This document shows, piece by piece, positions 18,054 through 27,708 of a stretch of 64,000 nt of DNA. A program made the position numbers and the translations under genes. Location: NCBI RefSeq assembly GCF_031760065.1, contig NZ_CP134500.1, positions 5,766,001 to 5,830,000 of the forward strand, written 5' to 3'. The DNA comes from Streptomyces durocortorensis. GTDB taxonomy: Bacteria > Actinomycetota > Actinomycetes > Streptomycetales > Streptomycetaceae. The notes beneath the pieces were generated by a model, which did no database searches, was not told the origin of the DNA, and was given only the letters and a program-made list of their open reading frames with translations. Within the stretch, counting starts at the first letter, position 1, and each line of letters begins with the position of its first letter.

Positions 18054-19171
18054 GTCGTACTCCTCGTGTCGTCGGCCCTGGTTGTTCCGTCGGCTCCGGG
18101 GGAGGCCTGGGAGGCCGGAGGGGGTGCGGTGGGGGTGTCGTCCACCCGCACGCAGGCCGCCCGGCGGTCACCCCCCGCCTCCCGCAGCTCCTGGTCCTCC
18201 GTCGCGCAGGTGTCCAGCGGCACCGGACAGCGGGGGTGGAACGTACAGCCGCCCGGCAGCGCCGCCGGATCCGGCGGATCGCCCGGCAGCCCGCGCGGGG
18301 CGCGCCGGGAGGAGAGGTCCCCGATCCTGGGGAAGGCGGCGGAGAGCGCCTTGCCGTACGGGTGGCGGGCGTCCGTGTACACCTGCCGGGCGGGGCCCTC
18401 CTCGACGACCCGGCCCGCGTACATCACCGAGAGCCGGTCGCAGGTGTCCGCTAGCACCGCGAGGTCGTGGCTGATCATGATGAGCCCGACCTTCTGGTCC
18501 GTGACCAGCTGCTGGATCAGGCGCAGGATCTGCGCCTGGATCATCACGTCCAGCGCGGTCGTCGGCTCGTCCGCCACGATCAGGCGCGGATCGCAGGCCA
18601 GCGCCATCGCGATCATCACGCGCTGACGCTGCCCCCCGGACAGCTCGTGGGGGTACGCCTGGGCCCGGGCCGCGGGCAGACCCACCTGTTCCAGCAGCTC
18701 ACCGGCGCGCCTGCGGGCGGCGGCCGGGGTGGCCTTGCTGTGCAGCAGGATCGGCTCGGCGATCTGGTCGCCCACCCGGTGCACCGCGTTCAGTGAGTGC
18801 ATCGCGCCCTGGAAGACGATCGACGCGCCCGCCCAGCGGACCGCCCGCAGCCGCCCCCACTTCATGGTCAGGACGTCCTCGCCGTCCAGCAGGATCTCGC
18901 CGGTCAGCCTGGCCGTCGCGGGCAGCAGCCGCAGCAGCGCGAGGGCCAGCGTCGACTTCCCGCAGCCGGACTCCCCGGCGATGCCGAGCTTCTGCCCGGC
19001 CTCCACCCGCAGATCGACACCCCGTACGGCGGGGACGGCGTCGCTGCCGCTGCCGTAGGTGACGGTGAGGTCCCGCAGCTCCAGGAGCGGGGGATCGCCG
19101 ACCGGCTTCGACAGGCCGGGCGAGGCGGACGGGTCCGGATTCGGAGTGGTCGTCGTGGTCGTGGCCGTCAA
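18050..19171 (-). CDS. Peptide ABC transporter ATP-binding protein (OppD/DppD type)
   Basis: 373 residues from TTG 19171, chosen because this codon overlaps the permease stop (TTGA) and GGGGGTG lies upstream; longer starts would run through the permease gene. Walker [18 protein letters not shown], signature [16 protein letters not shown], Walker [14 protein letters not shown] and [15 protein letters not shown] are intact. The C-terminal OppD/F extension has [15 protein letters not shown], whose cysteines resemble the Fe-S-like cluster seen in some family members. Heterodimerises with the next ATPase. Confidence 0.92.
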   Translation of the reverse strand: MTATTTTTTPNPDPSASPGLSKPVGDPPLLELRDLTVTYGSGSDAVPAVRGVDLRVEAGQKLGIAGESGCGKSTLALALLRLLPATARLTGEILLDGEDVLTMKWGRLRAVRWAGASIVFQGAMHSLNAVHRVGDQIAEPILLHSKATPAAARRRAGELLEQVGLPAARAQAYPHELSGGQRQRVMIAMALACDPRLIVADEPTTALDVMIQAQILRLIQQLVTDQKVGLIMISHDLAVLADTCDRLSVMYAGRVVEEGPARQVYTDARHPYGKALSAAFPRIGDLSSRRAPRGLPGDPPDPAALPGGCTFHPRCPVPLDTCATEDQELREAGGDRRAACVRVDDTPTAPPPASQASPGADGTTRADDTRSTT

Positions 19172-20097
19172 CGGGGCACCCCCAGCTTCGGGTTGAGCAC
19201 GGACTCGATGGCGCGGCCGCACAGCGTGAAGGCGAGGGCGACGACGGCGATGGCGAGTCCGGGCGGAGCGAGATACCACCAGTTGCCGGAGCTGACCGCT
19301 CCCGCCTCGCGGGCGTCCTGGAGCAGCCCGCCCCAGGAGACGATCGTGGGATCGCTGAGCCCGAGGAAGGCGAGGGTCGCCTCGGTGAGGATGGCGGTGG
19401 AGATGACGAGTGTGGTCTGGGCGAGCACCAGCGGCATGACGTTGGGCAGGACATGACGCGACATGATGTGGCCGTGCCCGCCGCCGAGCGCCCGCGAGCG
19501 TTCGATGTACGGGCGGGATTCGACGGAGAGCGTCTGGGCCCGGACCAGACGGGCGGTCGTCGGCCAGGTCGTCACACCGATCGCAAGGATCGTCGTCCAG
19601 ATCGACCGGGACAGGACCGTGGCCAGCGCGATGGCCAGCACCAGGGTCGGCATCACCAGGAACCAGTCGGTGATCCGCATGGCGACAGTGGCGTACCAGC
19701 CCTTGAAGTGGCCGGCGGTGATCCCGATCAGGGTGCCGATCGCCACGGAGAGGAACGCGGCCAGCAGTCCGACGGTCAGCGAGACCCGGGTCCCCCAGAG
19801 CATCAGGGCCAGCAGGCTGCGCCCGAACTGGTCCGTCCCGAGGGGGAATTCGCCGCTCGGTGCCTCCATCGGGCCGCCGGGCGCGCCGGTCACGCTCCTG
19901 GAGTCGGCGCCCACCAGCAGGGGAGCGGCCAGCGCCAGCAGGGCGATGACCACGAGCACGCCGAGGCCGACGAGCCCGGCCCGGTGCGCGCGGTACTGCC
20001 GCCAGAAGCGGAGGGCGGCCTGCCGCCGCCGGGCCCGGGCGAGCGCGCGCGGGCCCGCCACCGGCACGGCTTCGGGTTCGTCGGTCGAGACAGTCAT
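19168..20097 (-). CDS. Peptide ABC transporter permease (DppC/OppC type)
   Basis: 309 residues from ATG 20097 (MTVSTDEPEAVPVAG), which overlaps the dppB stop (ATGA). After a basic cytoplasmic N-terminus and helix 1 (LVGLGVLVVIALLALAAPLL), the periplasmic GTDQFGRSLLALMLWGTRVS segment and the EAA loop RSRALGGGHGHIMSRHVLPN identify a DppC-type inner-membrane permease with about six helices. Pairs with the DppB-like protein. Confidence 0.92.
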   Translation of the reverse strand: MTVSTDEPEAVPVAGPRALARARRRQAALRFWRQYRAHRAGLVGLGVLVVIALLALAAPLLVGADSRSVTGAPGGPMEAPSGEFPLGTDQFGRSLLALMLWGTRVSLTVGLLAAFLSVAIGTLIGITAGHFKGWYATVAMRITDWFLVMPTLVLAIALATVLSRSIWTTILAIGVTTWPTTARLVRAQTLSVESRPYIERSRALGGGHGHIMSRHVLPNVMPLVLAQTTLVISTAILTEATLAFLGLSDPTIVSWGGLLQDAREAGAVSSGNWWYLAPPGLAIAVVALAFTLCGRAIESVLNPKLGVPR

Positions 20098-21185
20098 CGG
20101 CCCACCCGGGGATCGAGCAGCGGATAGATCACATCGGCCAGCGTGTTCATGAGGATCACCGCGGCGGCGAATACGAAGAACAGCGCCTGCACCAACGGCA
20201 GGTCGGGCACGCTCAGCGCCTGGTAGAAGAGCCCGCCGAGCCCCGGCCAGGAGAACACCGTCTCCACCAGGATCGCCCCCGCCACCGTCGTACCGAGGTT
20301 CACGAAGAGCAGGGTCACGGTCGGCAGCATCGCGTTCGGCACGGCATGCCTGCGGCGTACGAGATCGTCGCGCAGCCCCTTGGCACGGGCGGTGGTCAGA
20401 TAGTCGCTGCCCATCTCGTCCAGCAGCGAGGAGCGCATCACCAGCAGGGTGCGCGCGTACTCCACGGCGACCAGGGTGAGGACCGGCAGCACCATGTGGT
20501 GCGCGATATCCAGCACCCGGTCGAAGCCCTCGGTGTTGCCGGACTCCATGCCTCCGGTCGGGAAGAGCCCGGGGACCGGGCCGATGCCCACCGACAGCGT
20601 GATGATGAGGAGCAGCCCGAGCCAGAACGAGGGCACCGAGTACAGCGTCAGGGCGAAGGCGGTGTTGGCCCGGTCCCCGGCGCTGCCGTTGCGCCAGGCG
20701 GACCGGGCGCCCAGCCAGATGCCGAGCAGGGTGTAGATCGCGAAGGCGGTGCCGGTGAGCAGCAGGGTGGCGGGCAGCGCCTCGGTGATCTTGTCGATGA
20801 CGGGGGCACGGAACTGGTACGACGTACCGAAGTCGCCGGTCAGCGCCTTGCCGCAGTACTGCGTGAACTGCTGCCACAGCGGCAGGTCGAGGCCGAACTC
20901 GCGGCGCATCGACGCGATCTGTTCCGTCGACACCTGACGGCCGCCGGTCATCTGCTTGACCGGGTCGCCGGGGATCAGCCGGAAGAGGAAGAAGCTGGTG
21001 ACGAGGACGGCGAAGAGGGAGACGGCCGCACCGGCCAGCTTGCCCGCCGCGTAGCGGGCGTAGGCGGCGGTCGTACGGGAACGTGGGCCGCGGGCCGACG
21101 GCCCGGCCGGAGCCGGGCCGTCGGATTCCGTGCTCTCCACGCCCGCCGCGCCCTGGCGCAGCGCGGGAGTGCTTTCTGTGCTCAT
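20094..21185 (-). CDS. Peptide ABC transporter permease (DppB/OppB type)
   Basis: 363 residues. About 60 hydrophilic residues precede helix 1 (AAVSLFAVLVTSFFLFRLIPGDPV), followed by the DppB-type periplasmic region DLPLWQQFTQYCGKALTGDFG. Later helices and the EAA loop DYLTTARAKGLRDDLVRRRH identify the family. It starts 3 nt after the solute-binding gene stop and overlaps the next permease by 4 nt. The N-terminal extension is longer than in most DppB proteins; an internal start is possible, but the spacing supports this one. Confidence 0.9.
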   Translation of the reverse strand: MSTESTPALRQGAAGVESTESDGPAPAGPSARGPRSRTTAAYARYAAGKLAGAAVSLFAVLVTSFFLFRLIPGDPVKQMTGGRQVSTEQIASMRREFGLDLPLWQQFTQYCGKALTGDFGTSYQFRAPVIDKITEALPATLLLTGTAFAIYTLLGIWLGARSAWRNGSAGDRANTAFALTLYSVPSFWLGLLLIITLSVGIGPVPGLFPTGGMESGNTEGFDRVLDIAHHMVLPVLTLVAVEYARTLLVMRSSLLDEMGSDYLTTARAKGLRDDLVRRRHAVPNAMLPTVTLLFVNLGTTVAGAILVETVFSWPGLGGLFYQALSVPDLPLVQALFFVFAAAVILMNTLADVIYPLLDPRVGR

Positions 21186-21188
21186 GGA

Positions 21189-23063
21189 CTATTCACGGTC
21201 TTCCGCGGTGGAGCGGCGACGCATGGCGAACAGGAGTCCGCCACCGGCGAGGACGACGACGGCGATCCCGACCCCGACGAGCACCCCGGTGGAGCTGCCA
21301 CCGGAGTCGGAGGACGACGAGGAGGCCCCGGCGGCCGGGACGGCCGACCACCAGCTCCAGTAGCCGTCCTGGCCGTAGATGTTGCCCGCGTCCGACGGCA
21401 TGGTGGTGATGGACTTGATGTGGTCGGTGCGGTACGCCTCGACGGCATTCGGGTACGCCATGACGTTCATGTACCCGGTGTCGTACAGCCGCGACTCCAG
21501 TTGCTTGACCAGATCCGCCCGCTTGGCGGGATCGTACTCGGCCAGTTGCTTCGTGTAGAGCTCGTCGTACTGCTTGTCGCAGATGAAGTTGTCGGTCGCC
21601 GCCGACTGCTTCGCCTTGGACGGCAGCGCGGCACAGGTGTGGATCGACAGGACGAAGTCGGGGTCGGGGTTGACGGACCAGCCGTCGAACGCCAGGTCGT
21701 ATTCCCCCGCGTACCAGGGGTCGGAAACGTTGTCGAGGCAGTCGACCTTCAGTCCGATGCCCTGCTCGCCCCACCACTCCTGGAGGTACTTGCCGATCGC
21801 CTTGTCGTTGGGGTCGGTGGCGTGGCACAGGATGCGGAAGTCGAGCGGCCTGCCGTCCTTGCCGACGCGTTTGCCCTGGCCGTTCTTCTCGTACCCGGCC
21901 TCGTCGAGGAGGGTGGCCGCCCTCTGCGGGTCGTAGGCGAGCTTCTGGCCGTCCGCGGGCTTCCAGAAGTAGTCGCCGAAGCGCGGCGGGATGTAGCCCT
22001 CGCCCTCGACGGCGTGGCCTTGGAAGACCTTGTCGATGATGGTCTTGCGGTCGACCGACATGAACAGCGCGTGCCGCACCTTCTGGTCCAGCAGCGCCGG
22101 GTGCCCGTCACCGAATCTCGTACCGTCCTTCGTACGGGCTCCGGGGTTGACGGCGAGCGCGAAGAAGCGGCGGCCCGGGGCGTCGTTCACCTTGATGTCC
22201 GGGGCGGTCTCCAGTGAGGCGGACTGGGCGGGAGTGAGGCTGGGGCTGCCCGCGACGAAGGACACCTCGCCCTTGCGCAGGGCGGCCACGGCCGCGTCCT
22301 GGTCCTTGTAGTAACGGAAGACCAGCTCGTCGAACTTGGGGGAGCCGCGCCAGAAGTCCTTGTTGGCCTTGAGCTTCACATAGCTGTCGACCTTGTAGTC
22401 CGTCAGGATGAACGGACCGTTCCCCACGACGGGGAAGTTCTTGTCGTTGTTGAACTTCGAGAAGTCGCCGACCTTCTCCCAGATGTGCTTCGGGACGATC
22501 GGGACGTCGAGCGCGGCCATCGTGGCCTGCGGCTCCTTCAGCTTGATGACCAGCTTGTCCTTGCCGGTCGCGGTCACCTTCTCGAAGTTGCCGACGAAGC
22601 TGCCGTTGGAGGTGGCCGCACCCTCGTCGGTCATCATCTTGTTGAACGTCCAGGCCGCGTCCTCGGCGGTGGCCTGCTGCCCGTCGGACCACTTCGAGTC
22701 CGAGCGGATCGTGTACGTCCACGTCAGCTTGTCCGCGGAGGGCTCCCACTCGGTGGCCAGGCCCGGGATCGCCTTGTTGTCCTTGGGGTCGTAGTTGGTG
22801 AGGTAGTCGTACATGAGCCGGTGGATGCTCGTGCTGACCAGCCGCTGCGCGAGGAACGGGCTGAGCGAGTCGACGCTCTGCGCGACGGCGACGGTGAGTG
22901 TCGTCTTCCCGTCGTCGGCACGGGCCTCGGAGGGCGCGGGCGCGAGCGGGTTTCCCGGTACGACGGAGCCGGCGGCGAGCGCCAGGGCGACCGCGCCCGA
23001 GCCCGCCAGGAGGCGCAGGTGTCGGCGTGGCCGAAAGGAGCGGGCGGGAACTCTTGTGACCAT
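21189..23063 (-). CDS. Peptide ABC transporter substrate-binding protein (family 5), C-terminally membrane-anchored
   Basis: 624 residues. Sec-type signal peptide at ~1-49 (RRHLRLLAGSGAVALALAAG) without any lipobox cysteine. The mature part is a family 5 binding protein: LAQRLVSTSIHRLMYDYLTN, TYTIRSDSKWSDGQQATAED and YGQDGYWSWW. The C-terminus has a Ser/Gly linker, one membrane segment (TGVLVGVGIAVVVLAGGGLL) and the charged tail AMRRRSTAEDRE. It therefore appears tethered by a C-terminal helix instead of a lipid, which is unusual for this class. First gene of the five-gene importer operon. Confidence 0.9.
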   Translation of the reverse strand: MVTRVPARSFRPRRHLRLLAGSGAVALALAAGSVVPGNPLAPAPSEARADDGKTTLTVAVAQSVDSLSPFLAQRLVSTSIHRLMYDYLTNYDPKDNKAIPGLATEWEPSADKLTWTYTIRSDSKWSDGQQATAEDAAWTFNKMMTDEGAATSNGSFVGNFEKVTATGKDKLVIKLKEPQATMAALDVPIVPKHIWEKVGDFSKFNNDKNFPVVGNGPFILTDYKVDSYVKLKANKDFWRGSPKFDELVFRYYKDQDAAVAALRKGEVSFVAGSPSLTPAQSASLETAPDIKVNDAPGRRFFALAVNPGARTKDGTRFGDGHPALLDQKVRHALFMSVDRKTIIDKVFQGHAVEGEGYIPPRFGDYFWKPADGQKLAYDPQRAATLLDEAGYEKNGQGKRVGKDGRPLDFRILCHATDPNDKAIGKYLQEWWGEQGIGLKVDCLDNVSDPWYAGEYDLAFDGWSVNPDPDFVLSIHTCAALPSKAKQSAATDNFICDKQYDELYTKQLAEYDPAKRADLVKQLESRLYDTGYMNVMAYPNAVEAYRTDHIKSITTMPSDAGNIYGQDGYWSWWSAVPAAGASSSSSDSGGSSTGVLVGVGIAVVVLAGGGLLFAMRRRSTAEDRE

Positions 23064-23203
23064 GGACGGGGACCTCGCGTCATCACTCGCTGGGAGAAGG
23101 CGGGCAGATCTCTGGTTCGCCAGTTGGTGAAGCGAGGTCTATCAGCGCTGTCGGGCCTCGTCAACGGTGTGTCAAACCGTGTGTGGGCTGCGGGAATAGC
23201 ACA

Positions 23204-23235
23204 AGGGCCCGCACCGCGTGAGCGGTGCGGGCCCT
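23204..23235 (-). terminator. Terminator after the MinD-like gene
   Basis: Perfect 14-bp arms AGGGCCCGCACCGC (23204-23217) and GCGGTGCGGGCCCT (23222-23235) around a GTGA tetraloop, 24 nt beyond the minus-strand stop at 23259. It separates the type VII block from the peptide transporter operon. Confidence 0.8.
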
Positions 23236-23258
23236 CATTGGTCTCAACCTTTTGGCCC

Positions 23259-26200
23259 CTACTGCTGAGGTGCCTGCGGCGGCTGCGGCGGCGACTGCTG
23301 CCACCCGGCCGGCGGCACTTGACCCTGAAGATCGGGCTGGCCTGCCGGGTTGGCCTGCCCGCCCTGCTGCTCCGGCTGCCCCGGCTGCGGCGCACCGCCC
23401 CCGGGCGCACCCGGCAGGTCCGGCGGGGGCGGCGACTGCTGCCACCCGTTCTGCGGTCCGCCCGGTGCGGGCTGCGAGGGGTAGGGCCCCTGCGGCGCGC
23501 CCGGCTGACCGGCCGCCTGGTATCCCCCGTACGGGGGCTGTCCGCCGTAGGGCTGCTGGGGGTGGGGCTGCTGTCCCGGCTGGGGCTGCGGCTGCCCGGA
23601 GTACTGCTGCGGGTGCGGCCGGCCGGGACCGGGCTGCTGAGGTGCGTACGGCTGCTGACCGGGGGCGAACTGACCGGGCATCGGCTGACCGGGAACCTGG
23701 CCGGGGCCATGCTGTCCGGGAGCCTGGCCCGGAGCTTGCTGGCCCGTTCCGGGCTGTGCGGGCAGGCCGTGCTGCGAGGGCTGTGCGGGCTGTCCCGGCT
23801 GGGGCTGGCCGGGCATGGGCTGACCCGGTGCCGGGTAGCCCTGCTGGCCGGGCATCGGCGGTGCGTACTGCGGCGGCGGGTTCTGGCCGTCCGCCGTCCA
23901 CAGCCCCTGCTGCTGCTGGGCCCGCGCGAAGTCCTCGGCCACCAGCGCCGAGAGGTGGAAGTACGCCTCACGGGTCTTGGGCCGCATCATGTCGAGGTCG
24001 ACCTCGGCGCCCGCCGCCAGGTGCTCGTCGAACGGCACGACGACGACGCCCCGGCAGCGCGTCTCGAAGTGCTGCACGATGTCGTCGACCTTGATCATCT
24101 TTCCGGTCTCGCGGACCCCCGAGATGACGGTGAGCGAACGCTGCACCAGGTCCGCGTACCCGTGCGCCGAGAGCCAGTCCAGCGTGGTGGAGGCGCTGGA
24201 CGCGCCGTCGACCGAGGGGGTCGAGATGATGATCAGCTGGTCGGCGAGGTCCAGCACCCCGCGCATCGCGCTGTAGAGGAGCCCGGTGCCCGAGTCGGTG
24301 AGGATGACCGGGTACTGCTTGCCGAGCACCTCGATCGCGCGCCGGTAGTCCTCGTCGTTGAACGTCGTGGAGACCGCCGGGTCCACGTCGTTGGCGATGA
24401 TCTCCAGACCGGAGGGCGCCTGCGAGGTGAACCGGCGGATGTCCATGTACGAGTTGAGGTACGGGATCGCCTGGACCAGGTCGCGGATGGTCGCCCCGGT
24501 CTCGCGGCGCACCCGCCGTCCCAGCGTGCCCGCGTCCGGGTTGGCGTCGATGGCGAGGATCTTGTCCTGCCGCTCGGTGGCCAGCGTCGAGCCCAGCGCG
24601 GTGGTCGTGGTGGTCTTGCCGACGCCGCCCTTGAGGCTGATGACGGCGATCCGGTAGCAGGACAGAACCGGGGTACGGATCAGATCCAGCTTGCGCTGCC
24701 GCTCGGCCTCCTCCTTCTTCCCGCCCAGCCTGAACCGGGAGGTGGCGGAGGGGTTACGGCTGCTCTTGGCCTTCTGCTTGCCCCGCACCAGCCGGTCGGA
24801 GGAGAGCTCGACGGCCGCGGTGTACCCGAGCGGGGCACCCGGCACCGAACGCTCACGCTGGTCGTGCGCGACCGGGGTGGGCCAGGCCCCGCCCGTACGG
24901 GGGTCGACGGCCCCGGGCTGCTGCTGGGCCGGGAGGTGGGGCGGCTGGGGCTGCCCCGGGTGCGGCTGCTGATACGGCTCCGGCTGCTGCGGGCCGGTGG
25001 GGGCCGCGGGCGGATTCGGTGCGGCCTGGGCGGGGACGGGGGGCTGGGCCTGGGCCGGTCCTTGACCTGGTCCCGGTCCCTGTGCCGGGAAGGGTGCGTG
25101 CGGGGGCTGGGGTGCCTGGCCGGGCTGAGACTGAGGCTGCGGTTGGGGGAAGCCGTAGCCGCCCTGGGCTCCCTGGGGCGGGAAGCCGTAACCGCCCGGT
25201 CCCTGAGCGGCCTGAGGGTGGGCCTGCGGCGGCAGAGGCTGGGGGGCCTGAGGTGCCTGAGGTGCTTGGGCCGCCTGTGGGAAGCCGTAGCCGCCGGGCA
25301 CCTCGTTCGTCGGCGCGGGTGCGGGCCACTGCGCCGCGGGCTGCGGGGCGGAGGGCGCCGGGGCGGCGGGCTGGAAGGCGGGCGGCAGCGGCGGCAGCGC
25401 GCCGCCCTGCGCGGGCGGTGACCACGGCACCGGCGCGGCGGAGGGCTGCGGGGCGTCCGCGCTGGGAACAGGAGCGTCCTGCGGCACGGAGTCCTGCGGG
25501 ACAGCGTCCTGGGGGGCGGCGTCCGCCGCGGCGGCGGGTGCGTCGTCGGAATCCGAGGCATCCGGGGCGACAGAGGCGTCCGTCGAGCCCGTCTCCGGGT
25601 CCGTACGCGAGAGAGCCGCGGAGCCCGTGTCCGTACCGGAGGCAGAGACATGGGAGTCCGTGCCGGAGACAGAGGCTTCGGAGTCCGTACCGGAGACAGA
25701 GGCAGAGTCCCCGGCACCGGCCTTCGCCCCGGTCTCGACTGCGTCGGCGGCATCGGCGTCGGTCTCGGCGTCGGTCTTCGCCTTCGCCCCGGCCCCGCCC
25801 TCGGCGGCGGCCTTGGCGTCGCGCTCCGCGATCTCCCGCCTGAGCGCCGCCGACGAGAACCGCATCGTCGCGCCGCTCTCCACGTCACCGCCACCGAACG
25901 TACCGGGATCGCCGGGATCGCCGGACTCCTCGGCCGAGGCGGCCGGACCCACGGAGCTCGCCTGCGCGGGGGGCGTCTCCGGTGCTACGGGGGCAGCCGG
26001 GGCGGCGGGCTCGACGGGGGCCGGGGGCGCGGCCGCCCAGTTGGGGTCGAAGCCGCCGTGGGGAGGCAGGCCGGGCGCCGACACGGGTGCCCCGTTCGGC
26101 GGCGGAGGCGGCGCCAGGTGCGATCCCGCTCCCCCCGACGAGTCCCCCGCCGCGTTCTGCGTGTACCAGGCGGGAGGGGTGTAGTCGATGGTGAACTCAC

Positions 26201-26285
26201 CCGTCATCTCGGCGGGATCCGCGTCGGACGACTCGTCGACGGGCGTGTTCCATCCGCCGCGGATCTCGTCCCGATCGCCGTTCAC
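23259..26285 (-). CDS. MinD/ParA-like ATPase with long disordered arms (EspI-like), type VII locus
   Basis: 1008 residues from GTG 26285, with AGGAGG 7 nt upstream. About 570 N-terminal residues are low-complexity: Pro/Ala-rich, repeated Ser-Val-Ser-Gly-Thr-Asp units, then Pro/Gln/Gly. A MinD-type ATPase follows, with deviant Walker [37 protein letters not shown] and [11 protein letters not shown]. The last ~200 residues are Gly/Pro/Gln repeats (variants of PGQ). The layout recalls mycobacterial EspI (a MinD-like protein with a Pro-rich arm in ESX-1), which has been linked to ATP-dependent control of secretion. Its place at the edge of the ESX locus supports such a role here; this is inference. 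Confidence 0.8.
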   Translation of the reverse strand: MNGDRDEIRGGWNTPVDESSDADPAEMTGEFTIDYTPPAWYTQNAAGDSSGGAGSHLAPPPPPNGAPVSAPGLPPHGGFDPNWAAAPPAPVEPAAPAAPVAPETPPAQASSVGPAASAEESGDPGDPGTFGGGDVESGATMRFSSAALRREIAERDAKAAAEGGAGAKAKTDAETDADAADAVETGAKAGAGDSASVSGTDSEASVSGTDSHVSASGTDTGSAALSRTDPETGSTDASVAPDASDSDDAPAAAADAAPQDAVPQDSVPQDAPVPSADAPQPSAAPVPWSPPAQGGALPPLPPAFQPAAPAPSAPQPAAQWPAPAPTNEVPGGYGFPQAAQAPQAPQAPQPLPPQAHPQAAQGPGGYGFPPQGAQGGYGFPQPQPQSQPGQAPQPPHAPFPAQGPGPGQGPAQAQPPVPAQAAPNPPAAPTGPQQPEPYQQPHPGQPQPPHLPAQQQPGAVDPRTGGAWPTPVAHDQRERSVPGAPLGYTAAVELSSDRLVRGKQKAKSSRNPSATSRFRLGGKKEEAERQRKLDLIRTPVLSCYRIAVISLKGGVGKTTTTTALGSTLATERQDKILAIDANPDAGTLGRRVRRETGATIRDLVQAIPYLNSYMDIRRFTSQAPSGLEIIANDVDPAVSTTFNDEDYRRAIEVLGKQYPVILTDSGTGLLYSAMRGVLDLADQLIIISTPSVDGASSASTTLDWLSAHGYADLVQRSLTVISGVRETGKMIKVDDIVQHFETRCRGVVVVPFDEHLAAGAEVDLDMMRPKTREAYFHLSALVAEDFARAQQQQGLWTADGQNPPPQYAPPMPGQQGYPAPGQPMPGQPQPGQPAQPSQHGLPAQPGTGQQAPGQAPGQHGPGQVPGQPMPGQFAPGQQPYAPQQPGPGRPHPQQYSGQPQPQPGQQPHPQQPYGGQPPYGGYQAAGQPGAPQGPYPSQPAPGGPQNGWQQSPPPPDLPGAPGGGAPQPGQPEQQGGQANPAGQPDLQGQVPPAGWQQSPPQPPQAPQQ

Positions 26286-26677
26286 TTTGCCTCCTGATGT
26301 GGTCGAGCACCCTTGTGCCGTGGTGGGTGGGGGCGACCGTTCCCGATGTCCGGTCCGCCCGGCTCTCCCCCTTGCGACGCGCATCACCTGCTCGCAGGTT
26401 CTCTGCCGCGCCCCCACCCACCCTAATCGCCATCGGGGGAACTCAGGCAGGGCGTATCGCACGTCAAAGGCCGCCCCGAAGACCAGGTGTCGCTTCTCGG
26501 CTGAACCAAGTGCGACAGGAGGAGTGTCGGCGAGGCGGTCAATTCAGTTCATGTGCGGACATCGTCCGTCCGTTGTGTGTCCGTTGTGTGCCCGTATGAA
26601 GGGGGGCGCGTTACGGCAGCCCGTTGCGGCGGCCCGTGCGGCGCCCCCTTCGTGGGCGTCGTGCGCCTACGGTGCGC
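26286..26677. other. Intergenic region between the MinD-like and DUF397 genes
   Basis: 392 nt with no convincing gene. It must hold the promoter of the MinD-like gene. TCCGTTGTGTG is duplicated head-to-tail at 26569-26579 and 26580-26590. Just beyond the DUF397 stop, an imperfect hairpin can form between GAAGGGGGGCGC and GCGCCCCCTTC (26597-26651), possibly its terminator. Confidence 0.5.
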
Positions 26678-26911
26678 CTACGTGAGGTCGAACTCACCGT
26701 CGCGCGCACCCAGGACGAACGCCGTCCACTCCGCCTCCGTGTACCGCAGAACGGTGTCCGGGTCCAGGGAGGAGCGCATGGCGACCGCACCGCCCGGCAG
26801 ATGCGCGATCTCGACCCGCTCCTCGGCGTCCTCGGTGCCGGGTGCGCTGAGCCACTTCACATCCGAGATGTCGAGAGCGTAGAGCTCGTCCTTTTCCTGC
26901 TGAGTGCCCAT
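26678..26911 (-). CDS. DUF397 protein
   Basis: 77 residues from ATG 26911, with GAAGGGA upstream. The core DVKWLSAPGTEDAEERVEIAHLPGGAVAMRSS, followed by LRYTEAEWTAFVLGARDGEFD, is a clear DUF397 protein. These small acidic proteins are abundant in Streptomyces, usually next to a Scr1-type helix-turn-helix regulator, and act with it in developmental control. No such regulator is adjacent; here it lies between type VII genes. Confidence 0.88.
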   Translation of the reverse strand: MGTQQEKDELYALDISDVKWLSAPGTEDAEERVEIAHLPGGAVAMRSSLDPDTVLRYTEAEWTAFVLGARDGEFDLT

Positions 26912-26997
26912 GACGACGTCCCTTCGGTCGAACGGTTTCCTTGCGTGATCCATGGTCCCTGGCGAGAGGAGCGTCCGTGGCCCGAACGGGCCAGGAA

Positions 26998-27708
26998 TCA
27001 GTCCATCCGGCGAGCGTTGCCCAGCAGACCCGTCTCGGCGTCCGTACCGCTCGTCATCACCCAGTGGCGCTCGCGGCCCGCCACCCAGAGCGTGACGCCG
27101 TCCGCGAGGGTGGGGAGCGCCTCGTACTCGGCCCGCGCGAGCCCCAGGATCCGGCCGATCTGCTCGGCCTCGGCGGGCGACACCCGCTGGATGCCCACCA
27201 AGGCCGACGCACGCATCAACCGCGGTGCGACGGGGCTCAGATAGGGGAGCAGGGTCAGCACGGACTGCCAGGGCGAGGACACCACCCGGCCGCGCGGTGG
27301 CCGCATGCCGCAGTCCCGCACCACGACCACCGGGCTGCCCACGGTCGCGCCCGTCGGCGGAACGCGGCCCACGTCGTACAGGGACACGCACTCCAGCCCG
27401 GCGCCCGCCGCCTGGGCGAGCGTCGTCCAGGCCTGGACCCGCCCGGTCTCGACCGCCACCCGCGCACCGGTGCCCGCCGCGCGCAACGCCAGCACCTGCG
27501 CGGTCCACAGGCCGCCGATCAGCGTGACGTCGTACGGAACGGGGCGGTGGAAGCCGATCAGCTGCGGGCGCCCGTCCGCGTCGTTGCCGATGATCACGCC
27601 GTCGTCACCGACCGGCAGGGACAGCGCGCCGAGGTGGTCGGCGGCCACGGTGTGGCCCGCATGGCGGGGGCCGCGCAGCCCGCGCCGGGGCTCGGTCCTT
27701 CTGCTCAC
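26998..27708 (-). CDS. Conserved protein of the type VII locus, coupled to eccE
   Basis: 236 residues from GTG 27708, which overlaps the eccE stop (GTGA). No signal peptide and no membrane helix. Segments such as YDVTLIGGLWTAQVLALRAA, GSPVVVVRDCG and GRERHWVMTSG suggest a soluble alpha/beta protein. I do not recognise a family. Tight coupling to eccE suggests a cytosolic partner of the secretion machine, possibly of EccE itself. Confidence 0.75.
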   Translation of the reverse strand: MSRRTEPRRGLRGPRHAGHTVAADHLGALSLPVGDDGVIIGNDADGRPQLIGFHRPVPYDVTLIGGLWTAQVLALRAAGTGARVAVETGRVQAWTTLAQAAGAGLECVSLYDVGRVPPTGATVGSPVVVVRDCGMRPPRGRVVSSPWQSVLTLLPYLSPVAPRLMRASALVGIQRVSPAEAEQIGRILGLARAEYEALPTLADGVTLWVAGRERHWVMTSGTDAETGLLGNARRMD

